Assembly: GCF_009917485.1 (NCBI RefSeq)
Contig: NZ_QZDT01000014.1
Coordinates: 47,009 to 111,008, forward strand
Direction: 5' to 3'
Source of the DNA: Parablautia muri
GTDB taxonomy: Bacteria > Bacillota > Clostridia > Lachnospirales > Lachnospiraceae
Length of the DNA: 64,000 nucleotides
Shown here: in pieces, positions 34,989 through 43,123 of the stretch
How the letters are laid out: the number at the start of each line of letters is the position of its first letter
Position numbering within the stretch: the first letter of the stretch is position 1
Notes under the pieces: generated by a model
Seen by the model: only the letters and a program-made list of their open reading frames with translations
Told to the model about the DNA's origin: nothing
Database searches by the model: none
Position numbers and translations under genes: made by a program

Positions 34989-35850
34989 AAAATATCTGTG
35001 CAATAGGCGATGTTTCGTCAATGATTAAGGTTTTATTATCCCCTGTCATGGTTGCCTTTGCAGCGTCAAGCGCACGTAAAAAGAGATAAAAGTCCGCTTT
35101 TTCAGGGTCGTTATAGGTCTCACTTAAAATACGCATGTATTCAGCCTCCCCTTTGGCTATGATCTCCTGGGCCTGGGCATCGGCCTGGGACTGCATGACG
35201 ATAATCTCCGCCGTAGTGTTATTGGAAATCTCCTTGGCCTCCTCCTGTCCTTCCGCCTGGTAGGTGGCTGCTATATTATTTCTTTCGGAAATCATACGCT
35301 CATACACTGCGCTTTTATTTTCATCCGGAAGGTCTAAAGATTTTGTTTCCACTGCAAGCAGCCTGATACCGTATTGCTCTAATGTGTCCCCGATATTTTC
35401 CATAATTGCGCTTGTCAAAGCACCGTCACGTCCACTGATGACTTCCTCCTGGCTTAAGCTGCTGATTACATTTTTCAGGCTGTTGTATACAATTGTGTCA
35501 ATCCTAAATTCCGCATTGCTTTTCTGGGCGCTCAGGGTCTGTGTGTATTTGTAAGGATCTTCTATCTCCCAGAGCACAAAGCAGTCCGCAATCATGGATT
35601 TTTTATCCTTTGTCATAACATCGCTGACCGCTAAGTCGTACAAAAGTACCTCATTTTGAATAGATTCAGCCGTCTGTATCAAGGGGATCTTCATGCTAAG
35701 TCCCGGCGTCTTTCGGATGCTTACAATTCTTCCAAACTGTTTCATAATTGTATATTCGTTAGGGTATGTCACTACAAGACAGCCCTGTATCAAAATGAGA
35801 GCCGCTAAAATAACCAAAACAGATATAACCACACTAAACTTTTTCTTCAT
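34972..35850 (-). CDS. hflC: SPFH-domain protein HflC
   Basis: 292 residues from the ATG at 35850 (AGAAAGG 9 bases upstream); the longer frame has no ribosome site. One N-terminal membrane helix (VVISVLVILAALILIQGCLVVTY) is followed by the SPFH/band-7 domain (EYTIMKQFGRIVSIRKTPGLSMKIPLIQ). A coiled coil rich in Ala/Glu (EAKEISNNTTAEIIVMQSQADAQAQEIIAKGEAEYM) comes next. In E. coli HflK and HflC form a membrane cage around the FtsH protease. Its partner hflK ends 131 bases upstream. The last residues (FREQ) are encoded inside a REP-like repeat, so the original C-terminus may have been replaced. Confidence 0.9.
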   Translation of the reverse strand: MKKKFSVVISVLVILAALILIQGCLVVTYPNEYTIMKQFGRIVSIRKTPGLSMKIPLIQTAESIQNEVLLYDLAVSDVMTKDKKSMIADCFVLWEIEDPYKYTQTLSAQKSNAEFRIDTIVYNSLKNVISSLSQEEVISGRDGALTSAIMENIGDTLEQYGIRLLAVETKSLDLPDENKSAVYERMISERNNIAATYQAEGQEEAKEISNNTTAEIIVMQSQADAQAQEIIAKGEAEYMRILSETYNDPEKADFYLFLRALDAAKATMTGDNKTLIIDETSPIAQIFYFREQ

Positions 35851-35866
35851 AATTTTTATCCTTTCT

Positions 35867-35902
35867 GAAACAAACGATGCCACCTTTCGCAGGCCAGCTA
35901 TG
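35867..35902 (-). repeat. Leader repeat family 2, copy in the hflC leader
   Basis: Minus strand CATAGCTGGCCTGCGAAAGG then TGGCATCGTTTGTTTC. It resembles the units at 37248-37354 and ends 16 bases before the hflC start codon. Confidence 0.55.
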
Positions 35903-35981
35903 AGTTTCCCTTTTACATAATTTGCAAACAGAGTGAAATGCTCCCTCTGAGCTGTTATCAATTTTTTCAATAACACATGTT

Positions 35982-37100
35982 TTACTCTCTATCCATGTCA
36001 CTATTGATATCATTCTTGTTCCTATCCGTGCTGTTTTTGCTGACATCATTCCCATCTGCGCTGCCAGCTGCAGCGTCAGTACGATTATTCTCTGTTCCCC
36101 CGTCAATCCCTTTTAACGCTCCGGAATCTATAAAGGATTCCAAAGGCAGCATGGTTTGGGTGGTGCCATTGCTCTTTTCAATGATGATTTTCATATCCGG
36201 CAAGATTTCCTCCATGGTTTCATAAAACATCCTCTGCTTGGTAATCAACGGATATTTTTGATATTCCGCATAAAGCTCGTTTAATCTGGCGGTCTGTCCC
36301 TTCGCCTCATTCACCCGCTCCTGTGCCTGAGCCTGGGCTGTTTTTATAGTCTCATCTGCCTGTGCCCTGGCCGCCGGAATGTCCTCATTCCGTTTCTGGT
36401 TTGCCTTATTAATGGAAGTTTCCTTTCCCTGTTTGGCATTTTCTACATTTTTAAAGGCATTTATCACTTCCTGGGTAGGCGGCTCTGCATCCTGTATGGT
36501 AATGTTTACAAGCTGAATGCCGATATCTTCCGCATCCAGACGGGTAATAATTTTATCCTTGATAGATGCCTGGATCTCATTTTTCCCGGTTGTAATAACA
36601 CTGTCCACATCATATAAGCCAATGGTATCACGGATGTAGCTTTGGGTCAGATTCTTCAAAATTGCCACCGGATTCTCCGATGCAAAAAGGTACTTAACCG
36701 GCTCTGTCACTCTGTATTCCACATAAAAATCTACATTCACAAAGTTATAGTCCCTGGTAATCATGAAGGATTCCTTGTCAACGGACTCCCCTGACCCCGC
36801 ATCATATCCGATAGAAAAACCATTGATCGTCTTTGGCACCTTAGAAAGGCGCTGGATATAGGGCAGTTTCATATGGATGCCTGATTCCTCCACAATTGCA
36901 GGCATACCGAAAGTAGTAATAACAGCATATTCGTTTTCCTTCAGGGAATAAATACTTCCTCCTAAAAGATACAAAAGTGCAAAGGTGCATACAATAACAC
37001 AAGATATTATTTTCGCTGTTTTTCGGTTTTTTTCGCCTCTGTGTTTGCTTTCCTGGGTTGGCTGGTCATATACAGTTTCCTTTCTTCTTCCTTTAAACAT
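35982..37100 (-). CDS. hflK: SPFH-domain protein HflK
   Basis: 372 residues. A basic N-terminus, one membrane helix (IISCVIVCTFALLYLLGGSIY), the SPFH domain (ENEYAVITTFGMPAIVEESGIHMKLPY, VNVDFYVEYRV), a conserved QSYIRDTIGLYDVDSVIT segment and a coiled coil (ARAQADETIKTAQAQAQERVNEAKGQ). The C-terminal tail is low-complexity and rich in Asp/Asn (about 335-372). First gene of the hflK-hflC unit. ATG at 37100 with AAGGAGG 7 bases upstream. Its 450-base leader holds a strong promoter, a manganese riboswitch with terminator, three 37-base tandem units and a short upstream reading frame. Confidence 0.9.
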   Translation of the reverse strand: MFKGRRKETVYDQPTQESKHRGEKNRKTAKIISCVIVCTFALLYLLGGSIYSLKENEYAVITTFGMPAIVEESGIHMKLPYIQRLSKVPKTINGFSIGYDAGSGESVDKESFMITRDYNFVNVDFYVEYRVTEPVKYLFASENPVAILKNLTQSYIRDTIGLYDVDSVITTGKNEIQASIKDKIITRLDAEDIGIQLVNITIQDAEPPTQEVINAFKNVENAKQGKETSINKANQKRNEDIPAARAQADETIKTAQAQAQERVNEAKGQTARLNELYAEYQKYPLITKQRMFYETMEEILPDMKIIIEKSNGTTQTMLPLESFIDSGALKGIDGGTENNRTDAAAGSADGNDVSKNSTDRNKNDINSDMDRE

Positions 37101-37112
37101 ACTTTTTCCTCC

Positions 37113-37214
37113 TTATTTAGCAGTTGTTTTCTCGTAACAGTTCTGTTTAACCAAACTGTTACATTTTTGTTGAAACAAGACGGCCGCCCTGTTTTGGTTA
37201 TATTCATCCTGCAT
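37113..37214 (-). CDS. 33-residue upstream reading frame before hflK
   Basis: Reads MQDEYNQNRAAVLFQQK... to the stop at 37113-37115, which is 12 bases before the hflK start. AGGTGA lies 7 bases upstream of its ATG. Close spacing suggests translational coupling, but codon support is thin and it could be non-coding. Confidence 0.3.
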   Translation of the reverse strand: MQDEYNQNRAAVLFQQKCNSLVKQNCYEKTTAK

Positions 37215-37247
37215 TGCACTTCACCTACAAGATACTCGAGATGATTG

Positions 37248-37354
37248 AACAGACACTGCCACCCTTTGCGAGCTAGCTTATCGTAACAAACGCTGTCATG
37301 CTTCGCGGGCTGGCTTATCGTAACAAACGCTGTCATGCTTCGCAAGTTAGATTC
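37248..37354 (-). repeat. Three tandem 37-base units in the hflK leader
   Basis: Units at 37320-37354, 37283-37319 and 37248-37282 share (minus strand) the pattern GATAAGC-AGC-CGC-AAG-ATG-CAG-GTTTGTTAC. The first two share an 18-base exact run, and the third has diverged. They lie between the riboswitch terminator and the hflK start. Similar single copies lie at 35867-35902 and 33336-33365. Confidence 0.8.
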
Positions 37355-37361
37355 TTGTAAC

Positions 37362-37402
37362 AAAAAAGACTTTTATCACAGTTTTAGCCTGCGATAAAAG
37401 TC
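37362..37402 (-). terminator. Riboswitch-controlled terminator
   Basis: On the minus strand GACTTTTATCGCAG (37402 to 37389) pairs with CTGTGATAAAAGTC (37381 to 37368), followed by six T (37367-37362). The 5' arm shares CTTTTATC with the closing stem of the riboswitch, so the two structures exclude each other. Confidence 0.9.
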
Positions 37403-37508
37403 TTGCTACGGCTCAATTTCTTCCGAACTCGAATCGGATGTTTCCATCGTCCTGACGACTCGAATATACTTAAGTTTATACCTTAGGTATCAGCTACTCC
37501 CTTTCATC
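37393..37508 (-). ncRNA. yybP-ykoY (Mn2+) riboswitch aptamer
   Basis: Minus-strand RNA begins GAUGAAAGGGAGUAGC and ends GUAGCAAGACUUUUAUC. The outer eight bases pair fully (GAUGAAAG with CUUUUAUC, one G-U). Inside are a P2 hairpin (AUACC-UAA-GGUAU), the conserved GUCGUCA of the metal-site loop, a GAUGGAAACAUC hairpin and the final GCAAGAC. These match my recollection of the yybP-ykoY consensus (GGGGAGUAGC ... GUCGUCA ... UAGCAAGAC), whose ligand is Mn2+ and which in known cases turns genes on. It is preceded by a strong promoter and followed by a mutually exclusive terminator, then hflK. The P4 region is less clear. Confidence 0.83.
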
Positions 37509-37518
37509 TCCTGAAATT

Positions 37519-37547
37519 ATATTAGCATATTGTTAATTTTTTGTCAA
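37519..37547 (-). promoter_or_regulatory. Promoter of the riboswitch-hflK-hflC transcript
   Basis: Minus-strand TTGACA (37542-37547) and TAATAT (37519-37524), 17 bases apart, a near-consensus promoter. The predicted transcript would start a few bases before the aptamer. Confidence 0.8.
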
Positions 37548-37887
37548 GATATTCAGCCGGATTCTTGAAACAAACAGAATTATATCGGAAATCATAATTT
37601 TATGGCTATTCGCTTTATTTCATTTATTCCCGCCGCACAATTTTCTGTTTATTTATATTGTTTTACTTATTTTTCAGTTTTATTTTAAATTATTCTAAAA
37701 TTACAAGCACTATTTATATCATTTCCAATTTTTTGAATTTCTTTGCAAGTTCTTTTTTATCTATAGAATGATTTCATTCATTTTTGTCCTATCTTTCAGC
37801 CTCTCTACCCTGTTGAATCCTGTGTAAAAAGGTTGTATATTCTACTATTTTGTACGTCCGTCTTCTCGCATCCCCGTCCAAACTGCC
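37548..37887. other. AT-rich intergenic region
   Basis: 340 bases between the hflK promoter and the end of the M23 peptidase gene. Very AT-rich. I see no gene and no convincing terminator in it. Confidence 0.5.
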
Positions 37888-38958
37888 TTATGCTGGGGGT
37901 TCTGGGGACTTCTGCTCGTATGCGGTCACGGCCGGGTCTTTCATTTGGAAACAACGGAACCATTCTTTGGTCTCCTGATTTTTTTCGGTAAGGGATCTGT
38001 TTTTATAGAGGAAACGGGTCAAGGCATAGCAGTCTATCCAAATTTCATTACTGCCTTCTTTTTGGGATTCGTCAAAAATAAGCTGTAATCCCCAATGAAG
38101 ATGTACCGTTTCAATATTATTCGTATTCTCCACCGTACTATAACCGGTGTGTCCCATGTAGCCAATTACATCCCCGGCCGTGACAACGCTTCCTTCCTTA
38201 AGATCCAAGGCATATGGAAAATTCTGACGCAGGTGTGCATAGTAATAATAGCGTTTTCCATCAAAGCTTCGAATGCCAATGCGCCAGCCGCCGTACTGAT
38301 TCCAGCCAAGCGCTTCTACATAGCCGGATTCTATTGCAATAATCGGTGTGCCAATCTGTCCCATCATATCGTGGCCCAAATGCGGTCTTTTATATCCGTA
38401 GCTGCGGGAGGAACCGAAATCATCATAATCGCTGTACTCAAACCCCTTTGCAATGGGGGAAAATGCCTTCAGGCCATACACCTTCTTCCAGCTTTTTTCG
38501 CCCTGCTCGTTTTCCTGCTCGATTTCATATTCTCCCACCATGCCGCCGAGAACTGTCTCGTAGGCCTCGTAATAATAATCGTAATATTCCATATCCTTCG
38601 TCAGCTTCGCAATTGTAGTTTCGCCCGACGAAAGCTCCACCGCCAGCTTTTGAATCAAGGAAATGGTGCTCTTATCAAAGTTTCCTCCACTTTTAGCCCC
38701 GGCATATGCAAGTAGCTCAATCCAGTTCAGACGCACTGGCGCTTCATAGCTTTGTATATCTAAATCGTAGGCCGTGCACAAAGCCTCGTAAGTAACATTA
38801 AAATCTACCCATTTAATATAGTCTCCATTAGTACCGGCAGCCACCTCAACAGCGTTTGGCTCCTTTCTGCCGCTGCTTCGGTTTTCTATCATAAGACAAA
38901 TTGCTGCAAGGAGAAAGCAGCATACCAGAATGGATATTTGATAACGTATGTATTTCAT
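37888..38958 (-). CDS. Secreted/membrane M23 family metallopeptidase
   Basis: 356 residues. An N-terminal membrane helix or signal anchor (ISILVCCFLLAAICLMI) leads to an extracellular helical region. The LytM/M23 domain follows: GYKRPHLGHDMMG carries the HxxxD zinc ligands, YYYYAHLRQN and GHTGYSTVENTNN follow, and ETVHLHWGLQL supplies HxH. So the zinc site is complete and the enzyme likely cleaves peptidoglycan cross-bridges. SpoIIQ-like proteins share this architecture, but no sporulation gene is beside it. ATG at 38958 with AGGGGA 6 bases upstream. Confidence 0.88.
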   Translation of the reverse strand: MKYIRYQISILVCCFLLAAICLMIENRSSGRKEPNAVEVAAGTNGDYIKWVDFNVTYEALCTAYDLDIQSYEAPVRLNWIELLAYAGAKSGGNFDKSTISLIQKLAVELSSGETTIAKLTKDMEYYDYYYEAYETVLGGMVGEYEIEQENEQGEKSWKKVYGLKAFSPIAKGFEYSDYDDFGSSRSYGYKRPHLGHDMMGQIGTPIIAIESGYVEALGWNQYGGWRIGIRSFDGKRYYYYAHLRQNFPYALDLKEGSVVTAGDVIGYMGHTGYSTVENTNNIETVHLHWGLQLIFDESQKEGSNEIWIDCYALTRFLYKNRSLTEKNQETKEWFRCFQMKDPAVTAYEQKSPEPPA

Positions 38959-39133
38959 ATTGTTCCCCTATTCCTGCCGGCAATCCACAAATTAAATACA
39001 GGCATTACTTTGTGTTCTGTGGCATCTTCGTAAAATCAGGTTACAAAAACATATGAAAAACCGCTGTAATATATTCATAGTATACCAGAGGGTATTATTT
39101 TATTCCTGCACTTGACATTCTCTTCTCCATCAC

Positions 39134-39191
39134 GGAAATCAATTTTCATAGATGTTGTGTGCTGGCAAAGCAGCTTTGAAAATTGATTTCC
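39134..39191. repeat. 15-base inverted repeat with a small inner stem
   Basis: GGAAATCAATTTTCA (39134-39148) and TGAAAATTGATTTCC (39177-39191) are perfectly complementary, with an inner GCTG/CAGC stem. It lies downstream of the HisJ-type gene and upstream of the M23 gene. No T-tract follows; it may be a terminator variant or REP-like. Confidence 0.6.
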
Positions 39192-39209
39192 ATGCCTCTC
39201 CATTTTGGT

Positions 39210-39989
39210 TTAAGGCTTGCGAAATGTCACTGTGTCTATCAGATTAAGACCAAACTCATCTACCATTTTCTTAGCGGCGGAAAGAATTTCTGGGTCCCAA
39301 ACCGTTTTCGGTTGATGTGCATCAGCTCCAAAAATCACCTTATTTCCCACATCACCAGCAATTTTCCAAAAATCCGGATTCGGGTAGTGACGCTTTCCCC
39401 TGATACCGAGAAAATTAATTTCTAATGGTATATCCAGTCTCTTTGCATGGCTGCATAATTGATGCATCCACTTATGATAAATTTCTGCGTTCCCTGAAAA
39501 ATTCAGCAAATCAGGATGTGCAAAATATGTAAAAAGTCCTGTTTCCAAAGCTTCCTGTGATTGCATACAATATCTTTTCAGGTATTCTTCGCTGTCAGTT
39601 GGCGTACCGCTGTAAAAGTCATTGATCTCATTCCCAAGATAATGCTGTGCCAGCAAAAAGTATTCTATAGGATACTGATGTACTGCCTTGAGCAGTTCTT
39701 CTAAGTACCGGGGATAATATTCAACCTCCAAGCCAAGATGAATTTCCATATCTTTTCTATACTCAGCTTTCAGTTTCAGAATCGTATCCACGTAATCCTC
39801 CAGCTGATTCATGTCCATTTTTACATCACTGACATAGCCCTTTGGATATGGCATTGGCGTATGATCTGAAAATCCAAGTATTTTTAATCCGCCATCAATC
39901 GCCTTTTCAATATATTCTCTTTCTATTCCTTCTGCATGCTTGCAGCGCCATGTGTGCGTATGATAATTAGCAATCATATCCATCTCCAT
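39210..39989 (-). CDS. hisJ: PHP-family histidinol-phosphatase (HisJ type)
   Basis: 259 residues. The PHP metal-site motifs appear in order: NYHTHTWRCKHAEG, GFSDHTPMPYP, LGLEVEYY, LAQHYLG, YFAHPDLLNF, and FGADAHQPKTV near the end. HisJ-type enzymes dephosphorylate histidinol phosphate in histidine biosynthesis, and no other his gene is in the window. Other PHP phosphatases with a similar domain exist, so the substrate is inferred. Start: the ATG at 39989, or the Met three codons later. Confidence 0.8.
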   Translation of the reverse strand: MEMDMIANYHTHTWRCKHAEGIEREYIEKAIDGGLKILGFSDHTPMPYPKGYVSDVKMDMNQLEDYVDTILKLKAEYRKDMEIHLGLEVEYYPRYLEELLKAVHQYPIEYFLLAQHYLGNEINDFYSGTPTDSEEYLKRYCMQSQEALETGLFTYFAHPDLLNFSGNAEIYHKWMHQLCSHAKRLDIPLEINFLGIRGKRHYPNPDFWKIAGDVGNKVIFGADAHQPKTVWDPEILSAAKKMVDEFGLNLIDTVTFRKP

Positions 39990-40028
39990 TCTTACGAATC
40001 ATTGTTGAAAAATCTTTTGTTTTTCATC

Positions 40029-40832
40029 TCACCCTCCGCAGCTGTCATACCTGCGCATCCCCTGCCGCCATACCAGGGCGGATATCCCTGCCATGACAAA
40101 CGCCACCACAGGGGAGAGCATACACAACCAGGGCGGAGCGTCCGGCTTGCCCATCAGATATGTTGCCGGATAAAAATTCAGGTAGGCCACCGGCACAATA
40201 CCAGTTACCAGCACCCGGAAAACTTTTCCAAAAATTGTCACAGGATATTTCTGGGTCAGCAGGTAGAGCTGGGTAAACAGCGAGCTTAAAGCCTTCGCCT
40301 TTGTAATCCAAAATGCCAGACAGGAGATAAGGAAACGGATGCACACCACGATCACGCCTCCGGAAAGGATGAATACCACAAACCAGAGAATGTGCTCCAT
40401 GTCCCAGCGCACACCGGTCTTAGCCAGTCCGGCAGCCACCAAAGCCAAACCCATAAAGGTATCGCACAGCCCTATGTGGTTGATATCGCCGCCCACCAGC
40501 TGCAAAAAGGGACTCACCGGCCGCAGCAAATATATATCAAAGACTCCGTTTACAATTTCCTCCTCTATCTTGGAGAGCTTTCGAAAAAAAATAGAAAAAA
40601 TGCTCCACGCAACCATAAACATACCATAGAGCACCAATAATTCTCCCACACTCCATCCGCCAAGGCTATGAAAGCGCCAGGAGATCACCGACAGCTGAAT
40701 GATGTTGGCGCCATTCAATAAAACCACGCTCACCAGACTCATCCAGAAGTCCGCCCGGTATTGCAGCATGCTCCGCATGGTCATTTTCAGCAGTGCTCCA
40801 TACATTTTTATATGAAACCAAAATTCTTTCAT
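40029..40832 (-). CDS. ABC-2 family permease (PF06182-like), subunit 2
   Basis: 267 residues with six hydrophobic helices. The N-terminal pattern QYRADFWMSLVSVVLLNGANIIQL and the central INGVFDIYLLRPVSP-like segment (IVNGVFDIYLLRPVSPFLQLVGG) fit the ABC-2 permeases encoded in pairs with a NatA-like ATPase. It is the last of a three-gene exporter unit (ATPase, permease 1, permease 2), though a 182-base gap with an AGAAACTCT/AGAGTTTCT inverted repeat separates it from permease 1. The substrate is unknown. Confidence 0.82.
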   Translation of the reverse strand: MKEFWFHIKMYGALLKMTMRSMLQYRADFWMSLVSVVLLNGANIIQLSVISWRFHSLGGWSVGELLVLYGMFMVAWSIFSIFFRKLSKIEEEIVNGVFDIYLLRPVSPFLQLVGGDINHIGLCDTFMGLALVAAGLAKTGVRWDMEHILWFVVFILSGGVIVVCIRFLISCLAFWITKAKALSSLFTQLYLLTQKYPVTIFGKVFRVLVTGIVPVAYLNFYPATYLMGKPDAPPWLCMLSPVVAFVMAGISALVWRQGMRRYDSCGG

Positions 40833-41014
40833 CCCTATCCCTCCTGCATATCGCAGCTATGCTCGCGATACTGCTATTCGTCAAAACCCCGGCGGCGGCT
40901 TACATATAGACGGAGAATACTCACATTTTGGCATTCTCTGAAGCATTTAGAAACTCTTAGGCGGCTTTTTTGACATTTTAGAGTTTCTTTCATATTTTCT
41001 TCCACTTCTCCACT

Positions 41015-41821
41015 CTAGCCCCCTTGCACCGTAAGGCGCCTATGCATCCCTTTCCACAGCAGATGCCCCATCCCAAACAGCACCGCTGCCCATATGGTCT
41101 GCAAAAGCAATCCTTTCGGAATCTGCCTGCCCGTCACTGCAGCCGTATAGATATTCAGAGGTGTCTCAAAAATACACCGAAAGGGCAGGAACCTAATCAA
41201 AGTCTGCATCCACTCCGGATAAAGCCAGTTAGGGATGAGTTTCCCCGACAATATCGTGATCATACCGCTGTAGGCCATGGTAATCTGCCCGATATTCACT
41301 GTGGCGAAGCACACCATGCCCAGCAGGAAATTCAATGAAAACAAAATAAGGAAACTAAGCATGGCGCTGACCAGAAAACCAACCCCATAATAGATATCCG
41401 GCGGCAGCTCCATCCCCAAAAGCAGTACTCCCAAAAGCCATGCAGGCAGCACCAGCCACAAAGCGCTGAAAATAGCAGCGCCCACATTGCGTGAAAGAAG
41501 CTGGATTTGCAGATCCATAGGACGCAGCAGATCCGTATCAATCCGCCCTGTGCGCACCTGCTCTGATATGTAATTTTGAGGCGCGGCATCCAAAGCAGAC
41601 GGATAGAAAATAATATCCAATGCCACTGCCAGCATGGCATAAGTAATCATAGATGGTAAGGATCTGCCCACTATAGCCGGGTCCTGGGCATACAGCACCA
41701 CCCACAGGCTGCGCACGCCATACATGGCCAGCATCCCATACAATAGCTTGAGCAAAAAGTCCATCCTATATAGCCCGGCGAAACGCTGTTGTGCTTTCAA
41801 AAAGGCTGGAAAAGTCCTCAT
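41015..41821 (-). CDS. ABC-2 family permease (PF06182-like), subunit 1
   Basis: 268 residues, six hydrophobic helices. It contains the paired-permease hallmark ISEQVRTGRIDTDLLRPMDLQIQLL, parallel to the segment in the other permease. Its start codon overlaps the ATPase stop by 4 bases (ATGA), so they are translationally coupled. The two permeases would form a heterodimer powered by the ATPase. Export of a lipid, peptide or drug is plausible but not shown. Confidence 0.84.
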   Translation of the reverse strand: MRTFPAFLKAQQRFAGLYRMDFLLKLLYGMLAMYGVRSLWVVLYAQDPAIVGRSLPSMITYAMLAVALDIIFYPSALDAAPQNYISEQVRTGRIDTDLLRPMDLQIQLLSRNVGAAIFSALWLVLPAWLLGVLLLGMELPPDIYYGVGFLVSAMLSFLILFSLNFLLGMVCFATVNIGQITMAYSGMITILSGKLIPNWLYPEWMQTLIRFLPFRCIFETPLNIYTAAVTGRQIPKGLLLQTIWAAVLFGMGHLLWKGMHRRLTVQGG

Positions 41822-42804
41822 ACATCACGCCCGCCTTCCTGATAAATATCCCGTACAATCTGCTCAATATCCGCCTTCTGAATAATGATATCCCGTATCG
41901 TAGAGCCTGTCTTTCTGATATGGGAGAGCATCTCATCCACCGTATAAGCATTCTGGTCAAACATCACCGCCAGCCCCCCGTCTTCCATTCTCTCTGTGTC
42001 CACGCCAGGCAAGGTAAGATCTGGCGGCTCATTTTCAAACTGCAGCTCCATCCTGCGCTGTCTGCCGTAACGCTCCCTCAGTCCATGGATGGCCCCATCA
42101 TAGATAAGCCTTCCACCATGGATGACAATCACCCGGTTCACCAGCTTTTCCATATCCACTACATCATGGGTGGTGAGCAGCACACTCACGCCTCTTTCCC
42201 GGTTGATTTCAAGGATAAACTTGCGCAGACGCTCCTTGGCCACCACATCCACACCGATGGTGGGCTCGTCCAGGAAAAGAATCTTGGGGTCATGCATCAG
42301 GGCCGCCGCCAAATCCGCCCGCACCCTCTGGCCCAGGCTTAACTGCCGCACCGGCTGGTTAAGGAAATTCCCCAAGTCCAGCAGCTCCGTAAAAAGCGCC
42401 AGGTTCTTTTGAAACCGTTCATCTTCCACCCTGTACATCTTCTTTAAGATGTGCAGGCTGTCAATTACAGGCACATCCCACCACAGAGAGGTCTTCTGTC
42501 CAAATACCACGCCAATATTGTGAAGATGCTCCTTTCTGTCCCTGTGGGGGATAAGGCCGTCCACATACACCTCGCCGCTGGTGGGCACTAAGATTCCGGA
42601 GAGCATCTTGATCGTAGTGCTCTTACCCGCACCGTTTTGCCCGATATACCCTACAATTTCTCCATCCTTTATAGAAAAGTGAATGCCGTCCACCGCCCTG
42701 CGCTCTATGTATTCAGGATGCACAAGAGATTTGAGCGCAGAGAACCGCCCCTCTCTGGGCCGGACAATGCGATAGGTTTTTGATAGATTGTTTACGGTTA
42801 TCAA
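41818..42804 (-). CDS. ABC exporter ATP-binding protein (NatA-like)
   Basis: 328 residues from a TTG at 42804, chosen because GGAGG lies 9 bases upstream and within the longer frame that starts at 42843. Complete nucleotide-binding domain: Walker A GQNGAGKST, Q-loop GQKTSLWWD, signature LSLGQRVRADLA, Walker B ILFLDEPTIGVD and the switch His in LLTTHD. A C-terminal extension of about 80 residues (RERYGRQRRMELQFENEPPD) is typical of the ABC-2 exporter ATPases. First gene of the unit, promoter at 42937-42965. Confidence 0.93.
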   Translation of the reverse strand: MITVNNLSKTYRIVRPREGRFSALKSLVHPEYIERRAVDGIHFSIKDGEIVGYIGQNGAGKSTTIKMLSGILVPTSGEVYVDGLIPHRDRKEHLHNIGVVFGQKTSLWWDVPVIDSLHILKKMYRVEDERFQKNLALFTELLDLGNFLNQPVRQLSLGQRVRADLAAALMHDPKILFLDEPTIGVDVVAKERLRKFILEINRERGVSVLLTTHDVVDMEKLVNRVIVIHGGRLIYDGAIHGLRERYGRQRRMELQFENEPPDLTLPGVDTERMEDGGLAVMFDQNAYTVDEMLSHIRKTGSTIRDIIIQKADIEQIVRDIYQEGGRDV

Positions 42805-42929
42805 CGCAGACTGCCTCCTTTTTCTTTCCTTCGCAAATAACATTTGTACTCTTTATCACACCAAAGTTTTTTAACAAAGAGTCACACATGCTAATACTTT
42901 ATTTCAATTTCAATATTTAGAATTTTTCC

Positions 42930-42965
42930 CGCCTATATTATAGGCGATGTCATCTGTGGATTCAA
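42930..42965 (-). promoter_or_regulatory. Promoter with palindrome over the -10 box
   Basis: Minus-strand TTGAAT (42960-42965) and TATAAT (42937-42942), 17 bases apart. The palindrome CGCCTATATTATAGGCG (42930-42946) covers the -10 and could be an operator or the top of a hairpin. It drives the ATPase/ABC-2 unit. Confidence 0.6.
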
Positions 42966-43011
42966 TCATTTTATATTAATATTTTCTTATATCTCCTTTT
43001 CAATACAGGAA

Positions 43012-43056
43012 ACAAAAAGGACTAAACCGACTGACAAATCAGTAAACTTAGTCCTT
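43012..43056 (-). terminator. Intrinsic terminator of the second ABC operon
   Basis: AAGGACTAA (43017-43025) and TTAGTCCTT (43048-43056) with an inner ACTGA/TCAGT stem. On the minus strand a TTTTTGTTT run follows. It lies about 70 bases past the stop of the ATPase gene at 43124. Confidence 0.85.
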
Positions 43057-43123
43057 ACTGTGTAGACATAGGCAAATGCTACTGTGGTTCTTCTCCTGTT
43101 TGAACCTCTTTATCTCTTGCGCA

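Noticed and set aside
27281..37354. A CRISPR array near the tandem repeats
   Set aside because: Only two or three adjacent copies with no spacers of similar length and no cas genes anywhere in the window.
37215..37363. Upstream extension of the hflK leader reading frame as a 118-residue protein
   Set aside because: It is a translation of the tandem 37-base units with no ribosome site; it overlaps hflK in a different frame and has no coding look.
39134..39191. Intrinsic terminator for the HisJ-type gene
   Set aside because: The stem is strong but no T-run follows in either direction, so I list it only as an inverted repeat.
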